A stretch of 64,000 bases of DNA, taken from Caldilineaceae bacterium (GTDB lineage Bacteria > Chloroflexota > Anaerolineae > Caldilineales > Caldilineaceae). The translations under genes were made by a program, and so were the position numbers. A model generated the notes under the pieces. The model saw only the letters and a program-made list of their open reading frames with translations, did no database searches and was not told the DNA's origin. Positions 17,426 through 26,684 of the stretch are shown here, piece after piece; position 1 is the first letter of the stretch, and each line of letters begins with the position of its first letter. The DNA is taken from positions 1 through 64,000 of the forward strand of contig JAHBVH010000031.1 in assembly GCA_019637645.1 (NCBI GenBank), written 5' to 3'.

Positions 17426-18709
17426 ATGACCGGCCATCAGGACCCGTCAGTGGACCCCCTATTTGTGCGTGCGGTGCGCAACGCGCTGCACCATCTCTAC
17501 GATCCCAGCGAATTGCGTAAAAGTCCGCTCCTGGCGCTCCTGGGGGTTGCGGATCAAGCCCATCCACCGACAGCCCTGCGCACCCTCGTCTTTGCGACCA
17601 TCCGCACGTTGAAGCCAGAAGCCCAAACCCCCAGCCATGCCAGAAGCTGGCGTTTCTACCAAATTCTTCTCCAACGCTTTCAGGAACAATATACCCAACA
17701 CGAGGTCGCAACAGACTTGGGCCTGAGTATTCGCCACCTGCGCCGCGAAGAAGCCCTGGCGATCCGGCTGTTGGCCGAAACGCTTTGGCGCACGCAGCAA
17801 CTGGCCGATCAATGGCCTGCCCTGTGGGACGCAGCCAAGCCAACCGTACCCGCGGATCGACCTACTACGGCACTATCCCCCGATTGGCGCGCCGAGTTTG
17901 CCCGGCTCCAAGCCAGCCACACCCCGGAACCGCTGGCGGTCGCTGCCGTCCTTCAGGATGTCCTTCAGTTGATCCGGCCATTGGCCCAAGCCGCAGCCGT
18001 GCAGATCGACTATTCCCCCGCGGAAATTGAGCCGTTGGTTGATAGTCAGCGTACCTCTTTGCGCCAGGCATTGTTACATTTGCTGAGCGCCGCTATTCAG
18101 TTGGCTCCCCAAGGGCATCTCTTGCTGACCACTACGGTTCAACCACCGTATCTACAACTGATGCTAACCGTGACACCCGTGCAGCCATTGGTCGCGCCCC
18201 TCAGTGTGGAAACCAACGAAGCACTGACCATTGCCCAACAGCTCTGTGCTCTTTGCGCGGGGATACTGACGCTCCCCTTTTCTGCGCCATCGGCACAAGA
18301 GTTGCGGATTCAATTACAATTGCCGCTCTTCAAACGGATTCCACTATTGGCCGTGGATGATAACGACGATACGCGCCAATTGCTACAGCGCTATCTGGCA
18401 AACAGCCCTTATCATCTGATTAGCATTGCTGATCCACACGAGACCTTGGCCGTCGCCGAAAAATATCACCCCCACCTGATCCTGTTGGATGTGATGCTCC
18501 CCGACATCGACGGCTGGGAACTATTAGGGCGGCTTCGCCAACACCCGATCACGGAGCAAGTCCCGATTATCATCTGTACGATCTTGCCCCAACAACCCTT
18601 GGCCTTGGCGCTCGGCGCAACCGCCTTTCTACGGAAACCGGTCACGCAGCAGGCGTTATTAGCGATGTTAGATCACCAGCTTGGCCGCTGTGTGCCAGCA
18701 GCTCGGTAA
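17426..18709 (+). CDS. Response-regulator protein with N-terminal helical and C-terminal receiver domains
   Basis: A 427-residue cytosolic signalling protein. ATG at 17426 is chosen because AAGGAGAGG precedes it; the frame is open from 17342. Residues 10-130 are helical and include an HTH-like stretch (HEVATDLGLSIRHLRREEAL), so DNA binding is possible. The middle resembles a degenerate kinase ATPase domain without the usual N-box. The C-terminal receiver (about 305-420) has the acidic pair in AVDDNDD, the phospho-acceptor Asp in LILLDVMLPDIDG and Lys in FLRKP. It converges on, and overlaps by 68 bases, the hybrid kinase gene, its probable partner. The 314-bp gap 17112-17425 is the shared upstream region of this gene and the ABC operon; I see no gene there. 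Confidence 0.82.
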   Translation: MTGHQDPSVDPLFVRAVRNALHHLYDPSELRKSPLLALLGVADQAHPPTALRTLVFATIRTLKPEAQTPSHARSWRFYQILLQRFQEQYTQHEVATDLGLSIRHLRREEALAIRLLAETLWRTQQLADQWPALWDAAKPTVPADRPTTALSPDWRAEFARLQASHTPEPLAVAAVLQDVLQLIRPLAQAAAVQIDYSPAEIEPLVDSQRTSLRQALLHLLSAAIQLAPQGHLLLTTTVQPPYLQLMLTVTPVQPLVAPLSVETNEALTIAQQLCALCAGILTLPFSAPSAQELRIQLQLPLFKRIPLLAVDDNDDTRQLLQRYLANSPYHLISIADPHETLAVAEKYHPHLILLDVMLPDIDGWELLGRLRQHPITEQVPIIICTILPQQPLALALGATAFLRKPVTQQALLAMLDHQLGRCVPAAR

Positions 18710-20873
18710 TCGTGGTGATACAGGCCAGGAGTTGGGCAACCGAGAGCCCCCCTTGTTGTGTCACCGTGAGCGTACTGCTGACAATCGGTTGCCCCGCCGG
18801 ATCGCGCGCGGTCATGACGATGGTCGGGATCGCGCGTAGGGCTGGATCTTGGTTCTTGGCTGCCAATAGGCGAAAGCCATCCATCTTGGGCATCACAAGG
18901 TCGAGCAACAGGGCTGCCGGACGCTGACTGGTGAGTAGCTCGAGCGCTTCCTGCCCATTGCTGGCGCGCAAGACGCGATAGGGTTGTTCGGCAGAGGCCA
19001 ACATCCGCCGGTAAAGTTGGAGGGCATCTGGTTCATCATCGACGAGCAAAATCGTGCGGTTGGGCAGGGGCAAGCGTTCCAACGCGGCCAGCAAGGTCGC
19101 GCGAGCCACTGGTTTGACCAAATAGTCCGCCAGCCCCCACTGATCGGCGACTGCGTGGTCCCCAGGCAGGGCACAGTGCAGCAGGGGAACGCCGTAGGGC
19201 AGTTCGGCCAGATCGCGCAATTGCTGGAAATTCTCTTCCCAGGCTAGGTCATTGATGAGCAAAGCCTGGGCGGGGGTCTGGGTCACAGCTTGGATCGCCT
19301 CGGGCAAAGTGCGGACCGCCGTGATTTCGACCTGATCCAGATAGCGGCGCAACAGTCGTTGCAGCCGATCCGCCGTTTCCAAGACCACAAAGCGTGGCTG
19401 TACTGTGGCCGTGGGCGCGGTGGAAGGACGGGTGCGCTGCCGAAAGTCCCATTCGGGATTCAACCACCCTGCTACCCCCCCTGGCGCGGGCGAAGCCAGC
19501 GGATTGACCGGTAGGCGAAAGGCAAAGGTCGTGCCAACGCCAACGTCGCTGGTAACCCACATCTGGCCTTCATGCAGATCGACAAAGCGTTTACTAATAC
19601 TCAACCCCAGCCCATTGCCCCCCATACGGCGGCTCAGGGCATCATCTAGCTGCTGAAAGGGCTGAAAAAGGCGCTGCATCAGCTCCGGGGGGATGCCAGG
19701 ACCGCTATCTTCGACACGGATGGTGACAAAGCCATTGGCTTGGCTAGCGCGGATCTGCACACCACCCACTTCGGTAAAACGGCCCGCGTTGCTCAGGAGG
19801 TTGAGCAAGACTTGGCGAATGCGCACGCGGTCACAGAAGATGGCGGGCAAGTCGCTGGGTAGATCGGCTTGAAGCGTCAGGTTTTTGGCGGCAAAGAGGG
19901 GACGCACGGCGACGGTTGCCGCGGTGATCAGATCGCTAACGGCCACGCGCTCTTTGGTCAATGCCATTTGTCCCGCCTCAATCTGGCTGAGATCCAACAC
20001 ATCGTCGATGAGATGGGACAGATGCCGACTATTGCGCAGGATGACATCGAGATCGGCCAGCAGGGCCGGTGGCAGCGCTGCCCCATAGAGGGTTGGCGTT
20101 TGGGAGATCATCTCGCTAAAGCCGATGATCATATTGAGGGGAGTCCGCAGCTCATGGCTGACATTGGCGACAAATTGCTCCTTGGCCGTACGGGCATCTT
20201 CGGCTGCTTGGCGCATGGCCGCCGCCACCATATGGAGCCGGGTCAGTTGCAGATTCGCGTCGGCCAGATCGGCGACCAAACGCCCTAGTTGCTCCTGATG
20301 ATCGCGCGCTTGTTCTAGCGCACGGCGGCTCTCTTCGTGGCTGGTCCAATACCAGCCAATCGCCGTCAGCAGTGGGTAGGAGGTGAGCCAGATGAGGCTG
20401 ACTACGCCCCACATACCGACCACCGTCACATTGCCCAAGAGCGGATCGAAGGGCCGGAGCGCCGCAGGTGCATACCAGAGGAAAAGGGTACTCAGCAAGG
20501 CGGCCACAATCCCGCTTTTGATCGCTAGCCAATAGGTGGCTAGCCCAATGGGTAGCACAAAGAGAAAGATGGTAGCATGTAACTGCCCATAGACGACCAA
20601 TAGCAGATTGACGGCCAGACAGCCCGCGATGACTGTCCAGACCGCGGTCTCATAGTGCAGGGGGCGGATCTGCCAAACCAACAGCGCAAGCAGAAAGAGC
20701 AGCAAGGCTGGCAACCCACCCTGCAAGGGATCGGGCAGGGTGGTGGCGAGGGCCAACAAGAGGAAACCGGCCCCATAGAGCCCTGGCAATACCCACCAAA
20801 AGGTCTCTTGGCGCAGCTCATAGAGCGCGGCACGGGCCGCGCTGGGGTGGTTATCTAGGACACGGTTCATCAA
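18642..20873 (-). CDS. Hybrid sensor histidine kinase with two receiver domains
   Basis: Membrane sensor kinase of 743 residues; ATG at 20870 is as likely as the TTG before it. Residues 25-180 hold about six hydrophobic segments. A coiled linker leads to the HisKA H-box FVANVSHELRTPLN, then the ATPase motifs N-box NLLSNAGRFTE, DSGPGIPPEL and GNGLGLSISKR. Two receivers follow. The first (about 500-610) is degenerate, with INDL where the phospho-Asp block should be. The second is intact (LLVDDEPDAL, LLLDLVMPKMDG). The 3' end overlaps the convergent regulator gene. Signal unknown. Confidence 0.9.
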   Translation of the reverse strand: MMNRVLDNHPSAARAALYELRQETFWWVLPGLYGAGFLLLALATTLPDPLQGGLPALLLFLLALLVWQIRPLHYETAVWTVIAGCLAVNLLLVVYGQLHATIFLFVLPIGLATYWLAIKSGIVAALLSTLFLWYAPAALRPFDPLLGNVTVVGMWGVVSLIWLTSYPLLTAIGWYWTSHEESRRALEQARDHQEQLGRLVADLADANLQLTRLHMVAAAMRQAAEDARTAKEQFVANVSHELRTPLNMIIGFSEMISQTPTLYGAALPPALLADLDVILRNSRHLSHLIDDVLDLSQIEAGQMALTKERVAVSDLITAATVAVRPLFAAKNLTLQADLPSDLPAIFCDRVRIRQVLLNLLSNAGRFTEVGGVQIRASQANGFVTIRVEDSGPGIPPELMQRLFQPFQQLDDALSRRMGGNGLGLSISKRFVDLHEGQMWVTSDVGVGTTFAFRLPVNPLASPAPGGVAGWLNPEWDFRQRTRPSTAPTATVQPRFVVLETADRLQRLLRRYLDQVEITAVRTLPEAIQAVTQTPAQALLINDLAWEENFQQLRDLAELPYGVPLLHCALPGDHAVADQWGLADYLVKPVARATLLAALERLPLPNRTILLVDDEPDALQLYRRMLASAEQPYRVLRASNGQEALELLTSQRPAALLLDLVMPKMDGFRLLAAKNQDPALRAIPTIVMTARDPAGQPIVSSTLTVTQQGGLSVAQLLACITTITELLAHSGQAGDLTSLITPAA

Positions 20874-20946
20874 TCAGCGCTCGCTTTCCGCTCGCCTATG
20901 TCGCATAGACGATATGATAGACTGTATCGAGACTGCCATTGGCGAC

Positions 20947-20976
20947 TTGGCAGGTCATCGACATCCCATGTATACT
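20947..20976 (+). promoter_or_regulatory. Candidate promoter of the Gfo/Idh-SDR-PhyH operon
   Basis: TTGGCA (20947-20952), an 18-bp spacer and TATACT (20971-20976), followed by a leader of about 125 bases to the first gene. The same TATACT box is used at 37484 and 58211. Moderate support only. Confidence 0.45.
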
Positions 20977-21108
20977 CAAAGAGATGCGCCTCGATTCTAG
21001 GATGGGTCAACAGGCTTGTCAAACTGCTATACGGCAAATGAGGACAAGTCTGGAGGCGACGCCAACGGACCTTACTAAATTCTCCGACTAAGTTAGAAAG
21101 ATAGCTTG

Positions 21109-22131
21109 ATGAGTAGTTCCGCAGTAGTAAAAATTGCTCTGGTGGGCTGTGGTGGTATTGCCCAAGCGCACTGGCGTGGGATTCAAGCCCATGTGCCGAA
21201 CTTGCAGGTGACCGCCACGGTCGATACCGACCCGGCCCGCGCGGCCGCGATGGCAGAACAGACCGGTGGCCGCGCTTTTACCTCGCTGGACGCGGCCTTA
21301 GCCCAAGGCGACTTTGTCGCTGTTGATATTATGCTCCCGCACGATCAACACGAGGCGGCGGCTGTCCAAGCCTTTGCCGCAGGCAAACATGTTGTGTTAG
21401 AAAAACCAATGGCGCCTACCTTGGCGGGTGCCGCGCGGATCTTGGCCGCGGCCCAACAAGCGGATCGCGTCTTTATGGTCGCGGAGCAGGCGCACTATTG
21501 GCCGGATGCCCAAAAAGCACGGGAGCTGCTACAGGCCGGCGCGATCGGCGAGATCATCACGGCCCGGGCCTACTTTGGCAACCCGTTTGGGCAACCCCCC
21601 GTTGGTCCGCGCCCCTGGCGCTATGATCTGGCGCAAGCTGGTGGTGGTATCACGATTGATGGCGGTGCTCATTGGTTGCGTCCGCTGCGCATGTGGCTAG
21701 GTGAGATCGACGAAGTGGTCGCGGTCACGGATCGTCCACTGGCCGCGATGGAGGGTGAATCGTTAACGCGGGCGCTGTTGCGCTTTCGTTCCGGCCAGGT
21801 GGCGGTCTTTGATGCGCTCCACGCGGGGGCGGTCATGGGGCCGAGTGAGGAATTCCGCATTACAGGGACCGAGGGGGAGCTCATTATCGAGCGGGGCAAC
21901 CAGGGCCGCCTGTTGCTCTTTACCCGCGCACATCCCATGGGTGAGGTGATCCTGACCAAGGGCGATGGCCGTGCCGATAGCTTTGGTTTCGAGTTGGCCG
22001 ACTTTACCGCGGCTGTGCTCACGGGGAGCGCCCTGGCCGCGCCGCCGGAATATTCGTTGGGAGAACTGTGCACAGCGTTGGCGATCTATCGGTCGGCCAA
22101 GAGCCACCAGTGGGAAAAAGTGTGGGCTTGA
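21109..22131 (+). CDS. Gfo/Idh/MocA family oxidoreductase 1
   Basis: NAD(P)-dependent dehydrogenase of 340 residues acting on sugars, inositols or their acids. The Rossmann loop is VGCGGIAQAHWRGI near residue 12; the family motif EKPMAPT with its catalytic Lys is near residue 96. GGGITIDGGAHWL carries the conserved C-terminal-domain Asp and His. The ATG at 21109 follows a TTG in the same frame; I prefer the ATG. First gene of a six-gene plus-strand run (two Gfo/Idh, SDR, three PhyH). Confidence 0.92.
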   Translation: MSSSAVVKIALVGCGGIAQAHWRGIQAHVPNLQVTATVDTDPARAAAMAEQTGGRAFTSLDAALAQGDFVAVDIMLPHDQHEAAAVQAFAAGKHVVLEKPMAPTLAGAARILAAAQQADRVFMVAEQAHYWPDAQKARELLQAGAIGEIITARAYFGNPFGQPPVGPRPWRYDLAQAGGGITIDGGAHWLRPLRMWLGEIDEVVAVTDRPLAAMEGESLTRALLRFRSGQVAVFDALHAGAVMGPSEEFRITGTEGELIIERGNQGRLLLFTRAHPMGEVILTKGDGRADSFGFELADFTAAVLTGSALAAPPEYSLGELCTALAIYRSAKSHQWEKVWA

Positions 22132-22156
22132 TCATGCCTATCAGGAGAACTGTCTA

Positions 22157-23182
22157 ATGGCTATTTCTGCTCCCCGCGCGGCTGCCCTTCGGGTGGCGCT
22201 CTATGGCTGTGGCCGCTTCGCCAATCAGACCCATTTGCCTAACCTCCAAAAGCTGCCCGGTGCAACGGTCGTGGCGCTCTGTGATGCCGATGCCCAAGCG
22301 CTGGCTACGACGGGTGACGCCTTTGGCATTCCGGCGCGCTACACCGATGCCCAGGCGATGTTGGAAAGGGAGCCAATCGATCTGCTCTATTCCATTGTGC
22401 CGGCCTATGTTCGCACCAACGTCGAACTCGCCGCCGTCGCACGGGGTATTCACCTCTTTAGCGAAAAGCCCCAAGCCTTGACCATGACATTGGCTCGGCA
22501 AATTGATGACGCGATTCGTCAGCATGGGGTCATCAGCACCGTAGGCTTTCGCGAACGCTATCGCCCTTTGTTTCAGCAGGCGCGCCAATGGCTAGCGGAT
22601 AAAACCGTGACCCATGTGCGCTTTATCAGCGTTGGCACGCTGCCCACCCCCCAGACCGATTGGCGCGGGGCTTGGTGGACCGACCTGAACCGCTCCGGTG
22701 GTGCCGCGTTAGATTGGGGTGTCCACGCCACCGATTATGTCCGCTTTATGACGGGGTTGAATGTGGGCCAAGCGCAAGCCTTTTATCATCAGACCGCGGC
22801 CTATACGCTGCCGTTGGCCTATTCATTTCACTATGGCTTGAGCAACGGTGCGTCGATGACCATGACCTTTCTCAATACAACACCGGTGCGCCCACCCAAC
22901 GAGCCCTGGTTCACCATCTTCTACGAAGGCGGCTATCTGGCGCTGCACGGTTATGAACGGCTGGAGGCCAATGGTGAAACGATCTATACCGCCGAGCCCT
23001 TCGATCCCTGGTTTGAACAGAGCCGCTGCTTTATCGAAGCCGTGCGCACCCAGGATCCCAGCCTCTTGCAGAGTGACTACCATGATAGCCTCTCCTCCTT
23101 GGGGCCAGTCTTGGCGGGCTGGGCCTCGGCCCGGCAAGGGGGGCAGGTAGTCGATGTGGCCGCATTTATGCAGGAAAATTGA
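22157..23182 (+). CDS. Gfo/Idh/MocA family oxidoreductase 2
   Basis: A 341-residue paralogue of the dehydrogenase encoded just upstream. The start ATG at 22157 follows AGGAG (22142-22146); a longer open frame overlapping the upstream gene is not used. The nucleotide loop is LYGCGRFANQTHLPNL, the catalytic motif SEKPQALT and the C-domain block GGAALDWGVHATDYV. Sequence divergence from gene 1 suggests a different substrate or step. It ends 17 bases before the SDR start. Confidence 0.92.
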   Translation: MAISAPRAAALRVALYGCGRFANQTHLPNLQKLPGATVVALCDADAQALATTGDAFGIPARYTDAQAMLEREPIDLLYSIVPAYVRTNVELAAVARGIHLFSEKPQALTMTLARQIDDAIRQHGVISTVGFRERYRPLFQQARQWLADKTVTHVRFISVGTLPTPQTDWRGAWWTDLNRSGGAALDWGVHATDYVRFMTGLNVGQAQAFYHQTAAYTLPLAYSFHYGLSNGASMTMTFLNTTPVRPPNEPWFTIFYEGGYLALHGYERLEANGETIYTAEPFDPWFEQSRCFIEAVRTQDPSLLQSDYHDSLSSLGPVLAGWASARQGGQVVDVAAFMQEN

Positions 23183-23199
23183 TCAGGGAAAGGAATGCA

Positions 23200-23994
23200 A
23201 TGATGCAAGCTTGGCAGGGAAAAATTGCCGTTGTTACAGGGGCCAGCCGCGGCATTGGTCGAGCGGTCGCTATCGGTTTAGCCCAACAGGGCGTGCAAGT
23301 GGTGTTGGTGGCGCGTGGGGTCGAACAACTCCAGACCACGCAAGCCCAGATCAAAGCCGTGGGCGGCACCGCTTGGGCTGTGCCTGCGGATCTCGGTCAA
23401 CCGGCGACGGTGGACGCGCTCAAGGCGCAGCTTCTCGCCCAAGTGGGAACGCCGTCGATTCTGATCAATGCTGCGGGAGTCTTCGGCCCGATCCAGCTGA
23501 TCAAAGAGAGCGATCCAACTGCTTGGATTGAAACCATCCAGACCAACACCATCGCGCCCTATCTGACCAGCCGCGCTTTTGTGGGTGGCATGATCGACCA
23601 AGGTTGGGGCCGGATCATCAACGTTTCTTCGGCGGCGGCCCTGCACACCCCTGGTCCCACCAACAGCGCCTATGGGACCAGCAAAGCCGCGCTCAACCAC
23701 TTTACCCGCCATCTGGCCGCCGAACTGGCCGGGACGGGCGTCACGGCCAATGTCATCCACCCGGGCGAGGTCAAGACCGAGATGTGGGCCGATATTCGCG
23801 ATCAAGCCGAGAAGCTTGGCCCCGCCGCCGAAGGGTACCGCCGCTGGGCGCGCTGGGTAGATGAGACGGGCGGCGATCCGCCAGAGAAGAGTGTCGATCT
23901 CGTGTACAAGCTGTTGAGCGACGCGGCCGCGGCCATCAACGGCCAATTTCTCTGGATCGAGGGTGGGCTACAAACCCCGATTCCCAGTTGGTAG
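23200..23994 (+). CDS. Short-chain dehydrogenase/reductase 2
   Basis: NAD(P)-dependent oxidoreductase of 264 residues. I place the start at ATG 23200 (or 23203), behind GGGAAAGGA; the frame is open from TTG 23179. TGASRGIGRAVAIG is the cofactor loop; an Arg after the second strand (VARGVEQL) favours NADP. The catalytic Ser lies in INVSSAAALH and Tyr/Lys in YGTSKAALNH. The extended C-terminus (RRWARWVDETGGDPPEKSVD) resembles subunits that act on larger substrates. Part of the operon starting at 21109. Confidence 0.92.
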   Translation: MMQAWQGKIAVVTGASRGIGRAVAIGLAQQGVQVVLVARGVEQLQTTQAQIKAVGGTAWAVPADLGQPATVDALKAQLLAQVGTPSILINAAGVFGPIQLIKESDPTAWIETIQTNTIAPYLTSRAFVGGMIDQGWGRIINVSSAAALHTPGPTNSAYGTSKAALNHFTRHLAAELAGTGVTANVIHPGEVKTEMWADIRDQAEKLGPAAEGYRRWARWVDETGGDPPEKSVDLVYKLLSDAAAAINGQFLWIEGGLQTPIPSW

Positions 23995-24017
23995 GGGTGT
24001 TGATCAAGAAGTTGAGT

Positions 24018-24048
24018 GAGCTGACAGGTTTTCTAAACCTGTCAGCTC
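24018..24048. repeat. Dispersed palindrome, copy d
   Basis: GAGCTGACAGGTTT-TCT-AAACCTGTCAGCTC, a nearly perfect copy followed by TTTG. It lies between the SDR gene and the first of three PhyH genes, where it could attenuate the operon. Confidence 0.8.
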
Positions 24049-24105
24049 TTTGTGGAACGTGACCTCGCTGCACGTTCCAAACCGTATGCAAGAAAGGAAA
24101 TACCC

Positions 24106-24885
24106 ATGACACAAAGTTCCATGGTTGTCCGCCCCCTGATATTAACCGACAACGAACTCTACTTTTATCAAGAATATGGTTATCTGACTATTCCGGGTTT
24201 CCTCGCGCCAGATGTGGTGGCCGACCTGCGCGAGCAGGTGTTGGATGTGCTGGCAGCCAATGGCATTGCGCGGGCGCAGTTGGATCAGGCCAATGATACC
24301 GCCGACAAACTTCGCCAGAATCCCCAATATGTGGCTGGATCGCTCCTGGATGGCCTGATCAATGGCCCCAATACGTTGGCGATTGCTTCCCAATTGATCG
24401 GCGGGCGGGCGGTGCGCTATCTTCCCTTTACTGCGGTCAAGGCTGGCGGTGGCGGTGGTCAGTTCCACTTCCATCAGGACAACAACTATACCCAACACGA
24501 CCCGGCCCTCGGCTCAATCAACATCTGGGTGGCCTTGGTCGATATGACGCCCGAGAATGGCTGTCTGCAAATGGTGCCCGGCTCGCACAAAGAAGGGGTA
24601 CTCGAGTGGGAAAATGCCGGTGATGGCGATACGCATCGCAAAGTAAAGCTCGATCCCAAGACCTTCCTGCCCATCCGCATGCGGGCTGGGGATGCCGTCG
24701 CCTTTACGCGCCTGACGGTGCATGGCAGTGGCCCGAACTATACTAACCAAGCGCGGGTAGCCTATGGCCTGCAATATCATCGGGAAGATGTAAAATATTT
24801 CGATATCCGTGACGAAGCCTGGAAGCTCCTCATCGACAACCGTCGCTTCCAGACCGAGCCGGTCGCCCACTTGGGGCCACAGTAG
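24106..24885 (+). CDS. PhyH-family Fe(II)/2-oxoglutarate dioxygenase 5
   Basis: A 259-residue member of the phytanoyl-CoA dioxygenase family, started at ATG 24106 behind AGAAAGGAAA. Iron ligands are His and Asp of FHFHQDNNYT and the His of RLTVHGSGPNYT, with Arg in NQARVAYGLQYH for 2-oxoglutarate. The centre reads ENGCLQMVPGSHKEG. It is the first of three consecutive, clearly different PhyH genes, suggesting successive oxidations of one compound or a set of related ones. Confidence 0.9.
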   Translation: MTQSSMVVRPLILTDNELYFYQEYGYLTIPGFLAPDVVADLREQVLDVLAANGIARAQLDQANDTADKLRQNPQYVAGSLLDGLINGPNTLAIASQLIGGRAVRYLPFTAVKAGGGGGQFHFHQDNNYTQHDPALGSINIWVALVDMTPENGCLQMVPGSHKEGVLEWENAGDGDTHRKVKLDPKTFLPIRMRAGDAVAFTRLTVHGSGPNYTNQARVAYGLQYHREDVKYFDIRDEAWKLLIDNRRFQTEPVAHLGPQ

Positions 24886-24992
24886 GCTGTTTTTGCAACC
24901 CATGGGATGACCCAATCCCGTGATCGCATGGCCTAGGTGGAAGCCCGCCGCAAAATACTTAGGTAGTGTTACGAACCTGATCCGGAGGAACC

Positions 24993-25772
24993 ATGACTGA
25001 CCAGACAACTTTTGAACAAGATCTTGCCCAATTGAAGAAAGATGGCTTTTTGCTGATCCGCCAAGCGCTCGATCCCGCCTTGGTTGCCCAATGGAAAGAA
25101 ATTTTATATGGGCTCTATGCCCGCGAGCAATATGAGATCCGCAACGGCGTTGGTAATGTGGCTTTTGAAAAGCTGCTTCTGTTACAGCCCGACCTCGCCA
25201 AAGGGCTGCTGGGCCATGCCAGCACGGCCCCCTATTTGAAGGCGATCATGGGCAAGCAATGCCAATTGCGCAGCCTGCGCGCCCATGTCAATCCGGGTGC
25301 TTATACGCAAGAGTGGCACATGGATTTTTATGACTATTATTACCAAGAAGAAAAGGCCGCGGCTGGGCAACCGTTGATCGGTCTCTGTATGAACGCGACC
25401 TTTTATCTCACCGATAACACACCCGAACATGGCCGGCTGACCTTTGTCAAAGGCTATATGGATCGGCCCATCCCGGATCATCTGCGGCCCAACCTGCGCT
25501 ACACTGAAGACCGCAACGATCCTTTCCAACAGTGGTGTGACGAACAAGCGCGGGAAGATCTCCACCCAATGGCTGGGGATGCCGTTATCTTTTTTAGCCA
25601 TATTCCTCACCAGGGGGCCAAGTTTGGGGTCGATGCCGATGGGCAGATGCGCGCCAACATTGTGCTACACTACCAGCAAAATCCCATGTTCCCGGGCATT
25701 CGTTTTGTCAGCGATCCCCAATTTACCTTGGAGACGCTCGGCTACCGTGGCACTTTCCCCTTTGCTGAGTAG
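24993..25772 (+). CDS. PhyH-family Fe(II)/2-oxoglutarate dioxygenase 6
   Basis: A 259-residue divergent member of the family. The metal pair is His and Asp of EWHMDFYDYY, and the distal His is in SHIPHQGAKFG; MRANIVLHYQQ carries the likely 2-oxoglutarate-binding Arg. The Tyr-rich stretch DFYDYYYQEE after the metal motif is unlike the other paralogues. The start ATG follows CCGGAGGAACC. It ends 12 bases before the next PhyH gene. Confidence 0.85.
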   Translation: MTDQTTFEQDLAQLKKDGFLLIRQALDPALVAQWKEILYGLYAREQYEIRNGVGNVAFEKLLLLQPDLAKGLLGHASTAPYLKAIMGKQCQLRSLRAHVNPGAYTQEWHMDFYDYYYQEEKAAAGQPLIGLCMNATFYLTDNTPEHGRLTFVKGYMDRPIPDHLRPNLRYTEDRNDPFQQWCDEQAREDLHPMAGDAVIFFSHIPHQGAKFGVDADGQMRANIVLHYQQNPMFPGIRFVSDPQFTLETLGYRGTFPFAE

Positions 25773-25784
25773 AGGAGCGCTCCC

Positions 25785-26612
25785 ATGAATGAGATTGAAA
25801 AGTACGAATTTGACCGGCTTGGCTATATCGTGATCAAAGATCTGTTGACCAAAGCCGAAGTCGCGACATTGTCCGATGCGATCAATACACTGGAGGAACA
25901 TGCCCTGGCGCGGATCGCTGCCCCGCCGCGCAAGAAGGCCGCGTGGGGCAACGATTACCACGCCGATGACGAATTGCACTACCACGCCTGGGGCCAACGT
26001 GCGGAGGGCAAGACCTTGATGATCGAGGATTTCTGGAATGCGCATCCGGCCTTTGATCTCCTCCTCGATCATCCGCGCACCTTGGCTTATATCAGTGAGA
26101 TCATCCTGGGCCGCTATACCATTAACAACTCCGAGATTCGCATTCGCTATTCGGGTAATGCTTCGGGTACCCACATGGGCGGGCCCATCGACCACAAATA
26201 TCGCTATGCCTTTAGCGGCGGGCAGATTGACTGTATGATGGTGCGTATGGTCTACTTTGTCCATGATGTCGGCCCAGACCAAGGCCCCTTTTGTGTCGTC
26301 CCCGCCACCCACAAGAGTAACTACAAATCTCCCTATGGTAATAATCCCGACGAAGAACCCGGCATGATCGGCCTGCCCGTAGAAGCGGGTGACGCCATCC
26401 TCTTCACCGAGAACCTGCGCCACGGTGGCTTTACCAATCGTTCGTCGCAGACACGCAAAACGCTCCATGTTGGCTATGGCCCCCACTGGATGATGTCGCA
26501 AAATATCGCCACCATGGACGAGCCACCCTATCTAACCGATGCCACCCGCGCGCGGCTGACCCCCGCCCAAAATAATCTCTTCCGCGCCTGGCCCATCAAG
26601 GCCGCGGCTTGA
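25785..26612 (+). CDS. PhyH-family protein 7 with HxG in place of HxD
   Basis: A 275-residue member of the phytanoyl-CoA dioxygenase family by overall pattern (GYIVIKDLLTKAEVATL at the N-terminus, FCVVPATHKSNY, AGDAILFTENLRHGG, RKTLHVGYGPHW). Where the iron-binding HxD should stand it reads GTHMGGPIDH, so the carboxylate ligand is replaced by Gly unless the Asp three residues later substitutes. An HxG/HxA site is the mark of non-heme iron halogenases of this fold, but such motifs also occur in uncharacterised relatives. Start ATG behind GAGGAGCG, 12 bases after gene 6. Activity open. Confidence 0.82.
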   Translation: MNEIEKYEFDRLGYIVIKDLLTKAEVATLSDAINTLEEHALARIAAPPRKKAAWGNDYHADDELHYHAWGQRAEGKTLMIEDFWNAHPAFDLLLDHPRTLAYISEIILGRYTINNSEIRIRYSGNASGTHMGGPIDHKYRYAFSGGQIDCMMVRMVYFVHDVGPDQGPFCVVPATHKSNYKSPYGNNPDEEPGMIGLPVEAGDAILFTENLRHGGFTNRSSQTRKTLHVGYGPHWMMSQNIATMDEPPYLTDATRARLTPAQNNLFRAWPIKAAA

Positions 26613-26632
26613 ATCCGCCCGTGATTGATGTG

Positions 26633-26664
26633 TCTGCCCGCGCGGTCAGGAGCGCGCGGGCAGA
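26633..26664 (+). terminator. GC-rich hairpin after the PhyH operon
   Basis: A perfect 12-bp stem TCTGCCCGCGCG/CGCGCGGGCAGA with an 8-base loop lies 20 bases after the last PhyH stop codon. It has no T-tract, so termination may need Rho, or it may protect the 3' end. Confidence 0.65.
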
Positions 26665-26684
26665 TATGCTGCGCATGGGTAAAC

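Noticed and set aside
23996..24105. Upstream extension of PhyH gene 5 to 24052
   Set aside because: It would translate the right end of palindrome copy d's surroundings and lacks a ribosome site; ATG 24106 has one.
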